Positions 40,822 to 48,529 of a DNA stretch of 64,000 bases are shown piece by piece. Origin of the DNA: CAYTGM01 sp964437365. GTDB lineage: Bacteria > Sumerlaeota > Sumerlaeia > SLMS01. Location of the stretch: NCBI GenBank assembly GCA_964437365.1, contig CAYTGM010000020.1:1-64000 (forward strand), in the 5' to 3' direction. The notes beneath the pieces were generated by a model that worked only from the letters and a program-made list of their open reading frames with translations, was not told the DNA's origin and made no database searches. The first letter of the stretch is position 1. The number at the start of each line of letters is the position of its first letter. The translations under genes and the position numbers were made by a program.

Positions 40822-40983
40822 GCCTCTCAACCAAATTTCCTCCCACACTGACTTACCACCTGGCATTCGAAAGCAAGATTTACCACTTAGCTAAACCTTT
40901 AAGTTGGTCAGGCTAGCTGATCAAGAGAAATGTTTATAATTGTAAAGGAAAGGTTACAAAAAGGGGCTGGACTAGCCGAATGC

Positions 40984-41667
40984 TCAATCCTGAGGGTAAT
41001 GAAGAGTCGAACGATCTATGGTAGAACCATTGTCCTTTCTCATACCACTCTGATACTCTAATAGAAGGCCTCCCAGTTTGGTGATTTCATCTCTGGAATG
41101 AGAGACATAAAGTACAGGAATAGACAAATCAGTGAATATTTGGTTTAGAAATACAAGAATCTCATCTTTACCGTTTTGATCAAGGCCTGTTAAGGGTTCG
41201 TCCATGAGAAGAAGTCTTGGGTTGGTGAGCAAAGCGCGGCATATAGCAATCCTCCTCTGTTGACCTCCAGAAAGCGTTTCCGGGCTTCTACTTAGTAGCG
41301 TCTTGAGATCAAACTTATCGATGAATTCAGAAAAATCATAACCCATCGCTCTTCGAAATCTTCTCTTGTATCCGAATTCAAGGTTTTGCTTCACGTTTAA
41401 ATGTGGGAAAAGGCTGGATTCCTGGAAAACATAACCTACAGATCTCTTGTGGCATGGAAGAAAAATGCGTTCATTTTGCCAGACCTCTTCTTTAACTTTC
41501 AAGTACCCGGAATCAGGTGATTCGAGTCCTGCTATACATCTGAGCAATGTGGTTTTTCCGCAACCTGAAGGACCAAACAAAGCGATCACCCCTTCGGATG
41601 GAAGTTCCACCTTGACCTCTAACTGAAAGTCATCGCGCTGGATTGAATAGTTTGCCTGAATTGTCAT
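40984..41667 (-). CDS. modC: ABC transporter ATP-binding subunit, ModC-like
   Basis: Walker A GPSGCGKTT, signature LSGGQQRR and Walker B LLLMDEP followed by the H-loop Ser-His (YVSHS) make a complete ABC ATPase. The order of genes and similarity place it as the ATPase of a molybdate or tungstate importer. At 227 residues it lacks the C-terminal MOP (molybdate-binding regulatory) domain of usual ModC (about 350 residues), so trans-inhibition by the anion is probably absent. ATGA overlap with modB couples translation. Confidence 0.85.
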   Translation of the reverse strand: MTIQANYSIQRDDFQLEVKVELPSEGVIALFGPSGCGKTTLLRCIAGLESPDSGYLKVKEEVWQNERIFLPCHKRSVGYVFQESSLFPHLNVKQNLEFGYKRRFRRAMGYDFSEFIDKFDLKTLLSRSPETLSGGQQRRIAICRALLTNPRLLLMDEPLTGLDQNGKDEILVFLNQIFTDLSIPVLYVSHSRDEITKLGGLLLEYQSGMRKDNGSTIDRSTLHYPQD

Positions 41668-42341
41668 GGAATCGAAAGACGAAACCTCTTATTCAATGCA
41701 TATACGGAAACGAGAAGTACAAACGAAGTAACCAGAAGAATGCCTGACAAAATATGTGCTTCACGATACTCTAGAGCTTCAACGTGATCATAAATCGCGA
41801 TAGACACGACGCGAGTTTCACCGGGGATGTTCCCCCCAATCATCAGGACCACACCGAATTCACCAAGAGTATGCGCAAACCCTAGAACAATGGCTGTGAG
41901 AAAGCCTGGTCTTGATAGAGGGACAACGACAGTCCAGAACGTATCCCAGGGAGAGGCCCTCAATGTTGCTGCAACTTCAAGAGGTCTTGGCCCGATCGAG
42001 GCAAAGGCATTCTGAATTGGTTGAACAACAAAAGGTAGAGAATAGAAAACCGATCCAATCACCAGGCCTGTAAAAGTAAAGACAGGAGGTTGAAGGCCAA
42101 TCATCTCCAGTGGCCGTCCAAAGACGCCGTTTGGACCCATTGCCAGTAAAAGGTAGAATCCAAGAACAGTTGGTGGGAGGACAAGAGGGAGAGCGATGAT
42201 TGCTTCAATGACGAACTTAAGTCGACATTTGGTGTGAGTTAACCACCAGGCGAATGGTGTTCCAATGAGCAGGAGAACAAATGTTGTGATAGCCGCAAGC
42301 TTTGCTGTAATCAGTAACGCCGTCAGATCAACACTACCCAT
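41664..42341 (-). CDS. modB: molybdate/tungstate ABC permease
   Basis: A five- to six-helix permease starting MGSVDLTALLITAK. The EAA loop is ...VAATLRASPWDTFWTVVVPLSRPGF, the site that docks the ATPase, and LGEFGVVLMIGGNIPGETR is the ModB/CysU signature. ATG 42341 overlaps the modA stop in TAATG; the upstream extension to 42491 in another frame is not used. It completes a ModABC importer with the neighbours. Confidence 0.88.
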   Translation of the reverse strand: MGSVDLTALLITAKLAAITTFVLLLIGTPFAWWLTHTKCRLKFVIEAIIALPLVLPPTVLGFYLLLAMGPNGVFGRPLEMIGLQPPVFTFTGLVIGSVFYSLPFVVQPIQNAFASIGPRPLEVAATLRASPWDTFWTVVVPLSRPGFLTAIVLGFAHTLGEFGVVLMIGGNIPGETRVVSIAIYDHVEALEYREAHILSGILLVTSFVLLVSVYALNKRFRLSIP

Positions 42342-43162
42342 TAATGAGGAACTCCATAACCAAAGTCTTGAAGAAGCGTCTGAGTTTCTTCCGACTGTAT
42401 ATAGGATATGAAATTGCGAGATGATTTGGAGTCCCGAACAATAACGGCATCCTGAAAAATCGGTGTATGAAGCTCTTTTGGAACCTCCCAATAGAGACCC
42501 TTTGTATGTATCGCCTGCGAGAGAGCAACAAACCCCATTGCCACATTACCTGAATAGACAAACTGATAAGCCTGGTTAATGTTCTCACCAAGAACGATAC
42601 TTCCCTCCAGGCGGTCCCAATGTCCCAGCTTTATAATCACCTCTCTTGCAGCGGCTCCGTAGGGAGCCAGTTTTGGGTTTGCAATCGCCAGTTTCTCCTC
42701 AGTGATCGTAGCCAGGGAATGAAAGTCTGGTGCATCACCGTTTTGATCACCTGAGAGGAGTGCCAGGCGTCCCGTCGCATAAGTAAATTGAGAGTCATTG
42801 ACCGCTTTGCCACTCTCTACAAGAAGCCTCGGACGTTCCTGATCGGCGGAGAAAAACAGATCAAAGGGAGCACCATTTACAATCTGCGCGTAATGCTTCC
42901 CGGAGGAGGCGAAGCTGAGGGTTATTTCAACCCCGGTTTCCTTTGTATATCTTTCACAAATCTCTTCCATCGGAACTGAAAAATTACTGGCGACAGCAAT
43001 GATTAATTCCTCTTTTTGATCCGTTGATGCCTGAGATACACAGGAGTTTAAAAATGTAGAGCCTAAAAACAAAATCACGCCAACGCAGATACAAAGAACC
43101 ATCAGAAACGGTCGACTCTGGCTGGAAAGAAACATAAGTTGCCTGGTCAGTCGGCTAGACAC
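42341..43162 (-). CDS. modA: molybdate/tungstate-binding lipoprotein
   Basis: A ModA-type substrate-binding protein. LIIAVASNFSVPMEEI and VEITLSFASSGKHYAQI form the first lobe, with ligand-binding Ser of FASSGK; IANPKLAPYGAAAREV is the second lobe block. FLNSC after the hydrophobic segment is a lipobox, so the protein is membrane-tethered. GTG 43162 has GGGAGA upstream and overlaps the regulator stop by 8 bases; ATG 43135 is an alternative. It captures the oxyanion and delivers it to modB. Confidence 0.88.
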   Translation of the reverse strand: MSSRLTRQLMFLSSQSRPFLMVLCICVGVILFLGSTFLNSCVSQASTDQKEELIIAVASNFSVPMEEICERYTKETGVEITLSFASSGKHYAQIVNGAPFDLFFSADQERPRLLVESGKAVNDSQFTYATGRLALLSGDQNGDAPDFHSLATITEEKLAIANPKLAPYGAAAREVIIKLGHWDRLEGSIVLGENINQAYQFVYSGNVAMGFVALSQAIHTKGLYWEVPKELHTPIFQDAVIVRDSKSSRNFISYIQSEETQTLLQDFGYGVPH

Positions 43163-44201
43163 GGATGGTGTCTCCCATCGTCAATGTGTCATATCCGGGA
43201 AGCTTTGACAGGGCTGTCTTGAAAGCTCTCGATTGCAGGACTTCAACAAGTTTCATGACTCGTAAATCTCCTGATGAGCTCTCTGAAAAGCAAAGGTCGA
43301 AAGATTCCTTGATATAGCTTTGAAAGTTAAGGCGTGATTCCTCTGCGGTCAGCCGAAGACAGACACCCACCTCTGCCCATCCTGCTTTAATAGAATCTGC
43401 GACTGCTCGATGTCCCGACGCATAGACATTGTATCCGATCGGAGGCTTCTTCGGCTTCTCCAGAAGCATATCGGAGCATTGACGCGCTCCTGAACCCTCT
43501 TTTCGGCCAACCCAGCGAAGTTTTCTAAGTACCTCAGAGCGCATCCGCAGCCCTTTTATGGCTGGGCTAAAGGCGATTCCTTCCTCCCACAGGCATTGAT
43601 GGATAAGCGTATAGTTCCCCTTCAGGTTCTCCTTAATGTAGGAGGCATTCACACCCGGCGTGTGACCCAGATGAAGCCCTGCGACATGGACTAAACCATT
43701 TTCGAGAAGCTGAAGAGACTCTTTGCTTGTACGCTCGAAAACAAGACAACGTATTCCATTTGCATCAAGCATGCGCGCCAGAATTCCAGCGGCAGGATCA
43801 CAGCTGGCAATGACAAGGGTCTTTTTCATCAATTCATAATTTGCCGATTGTTCATCGGTATCCATCTGCCCAATCGGTAGAGTCTCAGCAGGGTAGTGAT
43901 AGACCTGTTCGTTCAAAGTCGCCGACCAGTAGCGAGTGGATGGCTGGTCCCAAGCCCAGGTTTCCGTGCCGTCAGAGGTCTTCAATTCTGAAAGTGAAAA
44001 GATATCTTCAATGCTGCATTGCAACGCTTGTGCGAGTGCGAGTGAGGCCGTCGTTGAGGGAACAATACGGCCGATCTCGATGGCGCTGATCTCGGACCTC
44101 GAGAGTCCAGATTGATCAGCAAGCTCCTGCTGTGTAAGCTTGAGCTGCTCACGAATCAGTTTAAGAGAATTCTTTAGGCGGCGTCCATTTGACATGATCA
44201 T
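43155..44201 (-). CDS. HTH regulator fused to a periplasmic-binding-like domain
   Basis: An XRE-type helix-turn-helix (IREQLKLTQQELADQSGLSR, about 17-36) precedes a PBP-like domain (about 125-330, including LVHVAGLHLGHTPGVNASYI) of the molybdate-binding COG1910 type, without a signal peptide. Such proteins sit before modABC and act as oxyanion-sensing repressors. The perfect palindrome TATCATCGATGATA at 44201-44214 overlaps its start and is the likely operator. It is the first gene of the operon, overlapping modA. Molybdate versus tungstate cannot be told. Confidence 0.85.
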   Translation of the reverse strand: MIMSNGRRLKNSLKLIREQLKLTQQELADQSGLSRSEISAIEIGRIVPSTTASLALAQALQCSIEDIFSLSELKTSDGTETWAWDQPSTRYWSATLNEQVYHYPAETLPIGQMDTDEQSANYELMKKTLVIASCDPAAGILARMLDANGIRCLVFERTSKESLQLLENGLVHVAGLHLGHTPGVNASYIKENLKGNYTLIHQCLWEEGIAFSPAIKGLRMRSEVLRKLRWVGRKEGSGARQCSDMLLEKPKKPPIGYNVYASGHRAVADSIKAGWAEVGVCLRLTAEESRLNFQSYIKESFDLCFSESSSGDLRVMKLVEVLQSRAFKTALSKLPGYDTLTMGDTIRV

Positions 44202-44214
44202 ATCATCGATGATA
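44201..44214. promoter_or_regulatory. perfect palindrome at the mod operon start
   Basis: TATCATCGATGATA is a 14-base perfect palindrome whose edge includes the first base of ATG 44201. A repressor bound here would block transcription or translation initiation of the whole mod operon. A shorter start at ATG 44195 would leave it just upstream. Confidence 0.6.
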
Positions 44215-44394
44215 CCTCTGGTGTCATCAAGTGAAATTCGAGGGAACCGTTTGGCTGATATGGAATCGAGCGACTACATAAGGATTCAAGTGGAGACTGC
44301 TGAAATTAAAAGGCTTACAGATATTCACCGAAAGGATTATCTTTTTGGTGGAAAGCGGAAACACGGGGCCTGTGCGAATGACCTCCCTCTGTTC

Positions 44395-44471
44395 TATGTC
44401 TTGTCCACGTCTGACGGACGTCTTGAGTCGTAGGTAAGACGTAGATAAGACGTCGGACAGACATCAGTCAC
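44395..44471. repeat. 11-base-period inverted repeat element, copy C
   Basis: Seven 11-base units lie head to head. Left blocks ATGTCT (44396), ACGTCT (44407) and ACGTCTT (44418) pair in order with AGACAT (44459), AGACGT (44448) and AAGACGT (44436); the outermost pair changes together (ATGTCT/AGACAT). GTCC (44403-44406) also pairs with GGAC (44455-44458). A 5x5 internal loop and an 11-base apical loop complete the fold. It occupies part of the 338-base gap 44202-44539, which holds no other feature besides the palindrome at its edge. It begins about 69 bases after the GH51 stop on the minus strand. Confidence 0.75.
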
Positions 44472-44539
44472 CCCGTGAGGAAGGAGTGGGACAGTGGAGT
44501 GGAGGGATTGCACTGCCAGTCATTAAAGGAGATATCACT

Positions 44540-46963
44540 TTACTGGTTGATAGAGGGGTCCATTTCTTGACTGAATTTCATGAGCGTAACGGAAAGTGGT
44601 TCAATGACAAGCGGGTCCGTAAAATCAAAATCGCTATGTCTCAAACCTTCTTGTTTTGTCGAATCGGGAGAATCCCCCTGGATGACCCATCCGCGAATAG
44701 GTCTTTTCTGATTCAATGAAAGTCCTTCGAGATTGAGGTGCAAACTCGTGTTGGAAGGATTGACAACCCTGAGGATAATATGATTCTCCTCATCTATACC
44801 CGCGAAAATATTTAAAGGCCCCTCGTATTCAATTTCTAGAGTTTTCTTCACAGGGTGATCTCGGTAGAGTTTCATGACATCATAATTAGGAGCAGTCCAG
44901 GCTGTATAGCCGTCGTGGTTGATGAATGCATTGTCCCAGTGTGGTGCACCTTCTTCCCTGATCCATAATGCGGGACATGCCATTTCGATCAGGTCAGGTC
45001 GCTTTTCGAATTCATTGAGAATCGTACCCGCATAGATGCCCGTTCTCCAGGTTGTTGATTGCTGGTTCCACTCGGTAACAGCAATCTTTACATCGGGATT
45101 GTCGCTTTTCTTGATCAATTCTCCTGTTTTATCCAGAAAGGCGGGCCACGCATGGGCGTCATAAAATACCTTATCCATCTCCTGGTCATGACAGTAATGA
45201 TGGACGCTCAGATAATCGAAGTATTCAGCACCTTCTTTTAGAATCTTCTCGTTCCATTCCTGATCATAGGCTCCGCTGCCGCACGCAATAAGTTCTATCT
45301 CTGGCCAACGATCTCGGATACGTTCTGAAAATACCTGTATATAATCAAGGTATCTTTCCAGTCCCATGCCCCAGGCTTCATTACCGAGCTCCCAGTACTT
45401 GACGTTAAACGGTTCTTCATAGCCGTGAAATGCTCTAATGGCACCCCATTTTGTGAATTCGTCACCGTTACAGTATTCGATCCATGAAAGCGCTGCTTCG
45501 AGATAATCCTCAGCGTATTCGTTCTGAACGTGTGCTCCCATATTTAAGACAATGATGGGTTCAGCTCCCGTTTGTTGACAAAGTTTGATAAATTCAGCAG
45601 TTCCGAAAAAGTTTGGATCAAGGCCACCCCAGATTCCGTTGGCGGCAGTTTGACGCTCCCTGAGGGGCCCTATCCCATCCTTCCAGTGATATCTTTCGGA
45701 GAATGTCCCTCCGGGCCAGCGAATGAAGGAAGGGTTAATCGCATCGACAGTATTGTAGACAGTTTTTCTAAACGGCGTCTCTTCAGGAAACAGGGTAACC
45801 AGATCAATCGACATGCTCGTAGGTGATTGAAAGTGAATATCAAAGGTTGCGTCCGGCGTGCTTTCCTTGGCCTGAAACGTAAACTTCCTTTCTCTCCAGT
45901 GATCTTCATGTTCGTACTCATCAACTTCCTCATCGGGAAGTACATCGATCACCTGTTCCTGACCATTCAAGCTGACTGTGAGCTTTTCTGTATATCCCCT
46001 TAACCACAGGCTGCCTTCATAGGTTGTGCCCTGGTGAATCGGAACTGAATTCTGCTGGATCTGTACATCGCCGATTTTGGAATTTATGCGTATCGCTCTG
46101 GTGCTGTTGGCAGGGAAATCGTGATCAAAGTAGACTTCTGCAGCCTCAGGAGCTTTCTCGATGTTCCATCCGGGTGAGATCTCTTTGCTGCTTTGCTCGA
46201 GTTCATCTCTCCAGATAACAGCTCCATCCTGCATAATTTCGATGTTTCTGAATGATGCTTCACAAAGGAGGGTACCAATGCCAAAGCGCCCTTTGTTCCA
46301 GGTTTCATCACTGAATTCGACGATTAGCTCTTCGTTAACGTAGCCTTTGAATTGATTGTCTTTGCATTCAATTTTGATGATATACCAGTTTCCGGTTTCG
46401 AGTGTTGTATCTCCGTCAGCCTCATCGATATCGGTAAGGTTGCCATCCTTTAGAATTGCAGCGGAGGGCCGAAGACCTCCCCAGTTGTCGAGATTCCATC
46501 TTAACTGGTTTTGGTCATCCTGAACTCTCAGAGCAATGATGAGAGAGTGCCAGCCCTGTATATTCTTCCGCGCTTCGAACTCCAGAACGAAATCCCCTTC
46601 TATTTCCGGACCAAAAAAAACCTGAGATTTGGATTCAATCCAATCATACCAGTGTCCAGTTAAAACATCGTTCTTTACATTCCACATCCCCCAGACATGT
46701 TCAAATTGAGTATACTGATCGAGCGACTGCTCTTCAAAGGAAGGGGAGCGAAGCACTTGTCCACTGATACCACCAACAACGGCGCCGTAAATATGTTCGA
46801 GGAACTGACCGTAAACATGGGGGGCGACCTCTTTTGATTTTTCGAGAGAAACATGAGCTGTTTGTACTTCGGTTGTTGCGGTATCAGTAAATCCCAAGTT
46901 TCCCATCAGGGTAATCCCCGTAAGAAAAGAAATGAATGAAGCCGTTTTGATGCGAGAAAACAT
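44540..46963 (-). CDS. exported GH51-like alpha-L-arabinofuranosidase
   Basis: A clan A glycosidase of the GH51 type. IRWPGGTFSERYHWKDGIGP, the acid/base E in YWELGNEAWG (E549 counted from the longest start) and the nucleophile in AVTEWNQQ (E651) mark the active site. The first half has an inserted beta-sandwich (about 120-400), probably a carbohydrate-binding module, absent from minimal GH51 enzymes. ATG 46963 gives a signal peptide (MFSRIKTASFISFLTG) with GGAG 9 bases upstream; 47023 is longer. It would release arabinose from arabinan or arabinoxylan. Confidence 0.88.
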   Translation of the reverse strand: MFSRIKTASFISFLTGITLMGNLGFTDTATTEVQTAHVSLEKSKEVAPHVYGQFLEHIYGAVVGGISGQVLRSPSFEEQSLDQYTQFEHVWGMWNVKNDVLTGHWYDWIESKSQVFFGPEIEGDFVLEFEARKNIQGWHSLIIALRVQDDQNQLRWNLDNWGGLRPSAAILKDGNLTDIDEADGDTTLETGNWYIIKIECKDNQFKGYVNEELIVEFSDETWNKGRFGIGTLLCEASFRNIEIMQDGAVIWRDELEQSSKEISPGWNIEKAPEAAEVYFDHDFPANSTRAIRINSKIGDVQIQQNSVPIHQGTTYEGSLWLRGYTEKLTVSLNGQEQVIDVLPDEEVDEYEHEDHWRERKFTFQAKESTPDATFDIHFQSPTSMSIDLVTLFPEETPFRKTVYNTVDAINPSFIRWPGGTFSERYHWKDGIGPLRERQTAANGIWGGLDPNFFGTAEFIKLCQQTGAEPIIVLNMGAHVQNEYAEDYLEAALSWIEYCNGDEFTKWGAIRAFHGYEEPFNVKYWELGNEAWGMGLERYLDYIQVFSERIRDRWPEIELIACGSGAYDQEWNEKILKEGAEYFDYLSVHHYCHDQEMDKVFYDAHAWPAFLDKTGELIKKSDNPDVKIAVTEWNQQSTTWRTGIYAGTILNEFEKRPDLIEMACPALWIREEGAPHWDNAFINHDGYTAWTAPNYDVMKLYRDHPVKKTLEIEYEGPLNIFAGIDEENHIILRVVNPSNTSLHLNLEGLSLNQKRPIRGWVIQGDSPDSTKQEGLRHSDFDFTDPLVIEPLSVTLMKFSQEMDPSINQ

Positions 46964-47128
46964 TCCTGCCAACTCCAGTTTAGATGATATCATGATTTCT
47001 GACCGAACTGTCATTCGCGTCAATACTTTTGCTGGCGCAGGAACTATTCTCTTAATTCATCATTTTGAGATTGCGGATCAGGGTCTCACTTTCTAACACC
47101 ATCAACACGATGCCGAGGAGGTTGTCCG

Positions 47129-48379
47129 TTGCGTTTTAAGAAGTTTTTGGTTTGTCTGATATTCCTTACAAGTCTTTCACCTCAATCAGCTTTTTCCCAG
47201 GATATATACAGAGTTACAACGGTTTCTCCCTTTCCCAGGGGCTTGCAGATCGTAAACGGGGAACTTTACGTTCTCAGTCGAGGGCGTGTGCGAGGCGCCG
47301 GGGGAGTCAGCTCTGACGTTGAGGATCTTGCTGGTACGATCTTTAAAGTGGACCAGGATGTCCAACAGTCTGCAGAGGATCCAGAAGTCTCAACCGAAGT
47401 GAAAGAAAATGGAGATGTCTTCGCTGTTCCCGCTTCTCCTCCATTCGAGCTTTGGGATACTTCTTCTGTGCCACCAGAATCAGACCGCTATACGGATCGG
47501 CCTTATTGCGTTCTTCGCTGGCATGAAGCCTCAAAAAGCTTTTATATCTGTGCGTTCTCTGGTGTCGATATGCCTCGAACAGAAGGAAAGAAGAGATCCT
47601 TCAGCAAGAACCTGACTGATGCAATCCTTCGTTTTGATACGAGAACAATGAAGTGGAGTGAAGTCGAACGTCATGATATTCAAGCAGGGGGGAATTATCC
47701 TCATCATGACCCTGCTCTATACGAACCGCCCCACGGCTGGTTAAATGGTCCAGATAACCTGCTTCCAATTGGCAACTGGCTCTATACAGTGGCTAAGGAC
47801 AACAGCATTCTCGTGAGGTATGATCTCTCTGTCTACATTGACAACCCGGAGGCAGGGTATGCGCCATCGGAACCTCTTCTTGGGGCTTTGATCGAGACAA
47901 GAAATGCTGGATGGATCGAACTCAAAGGACATAGTGCACTCGCGCACCGGGGAGAGTGGCTGTATATCGCCAGCCGAACGTCATCTCATATCATTCGTAT
48001 GGAAGTTGATAACTCTGGTAACCCTGCAGTTCCACCTAATATTGAACTGGTCGCGCTTTTCGACCCTTACGCGGGGTATGATGCTCCATCCGCAGATATA
48101 ACAGATATGGATTTTGATTCCAAAGGTCGACTATACATTGTGAACGCTCAACCCTCGAGGGTCCACCGATTTTTTCCCGATTCAGAGAATATCTATGATG
48201 CAAGAAACGGGAGTGAAAAACCGTGGATAAATTTCGCCCATGAAACCAGGAACCCCAGAATGAAGTCGGAGAATATTCTGATCGATTCCGATAATGTACT
48301 CTACATTACCACCGGGGATGGATATGATTTTCAGTATGGAGCGGCCGGGACCGTTTACAAGGTTCGGATCGAGGACTGA
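47129..48379 (+). CDS. secreted propeller-like protein
   Basis: TTG 47129 is supported by GAGGAGG (47115-47121) 7 bases upstream. The product has a signal peptide (RFKKFLVCLIFLTSLSPQSAFSQ). The rest, about 390 residues, repeats a LYxLS / LYIASR / LYIVNA strand pattern with short loops, consistent with a beta-propeller; AGGNYPHHDPALYEPPHGWLNGPDN is notable for clustered His. I cannot assign a family or activity. It diverges from the GH51 gene across about 165 bases (105 from the longer GH51 start) that could hold both promoters, so co-expression in carbohydrate use is possible. Confidence 0.7.
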   Translation: MRFKKFLVCLIFLTSLSPQSAFSQDIYRVTTVSPFPRGLQIVNGELYVLSRGRVRGAGGVSSDVEDLAGTIFKVDQDVQQSAEDPEVSTEVKENGDVFAVPASPPFELWDTSSVPPESDRYTDRPYCVLRWHEASKSFYICAFSGVDMPRTEGKKRSFSKNLTDAILRFDTRTMKWSEVERHDIQAGGNYPHHDPALYEPPHGWLNGPDNLLPIGNWLYTVAKDNSILVRYDLSVYIDNPEAGYAPSEPLLGALIETRNAGWIELKGHSALAHRGEWLYIASRTSSHIIRMEVDNSGNPAVPPNIELVALFDPYAGYDAPSADITDMDFDSKGRLYIVNAQPSRVHRFFPDSENIYDARNGSEKPWINFAHETRNPRMKSENILIDSDNVLYITTGDGYDFQYGAAGTVYKVRIED

Positions 48380-48529
48380 GGAGAACCATTCCTGCTCTGA
48401 AGTCTCCACTCTTTATCAAAAATTAAGACCGATCTAATTTACGAGGCTTGACCCACGCGAGAACAAGCCACAGGACAGACAACCCTTTAACAAGAACAAC
48501 GATCAAAATTTACTTTTCAGGTATACAGT

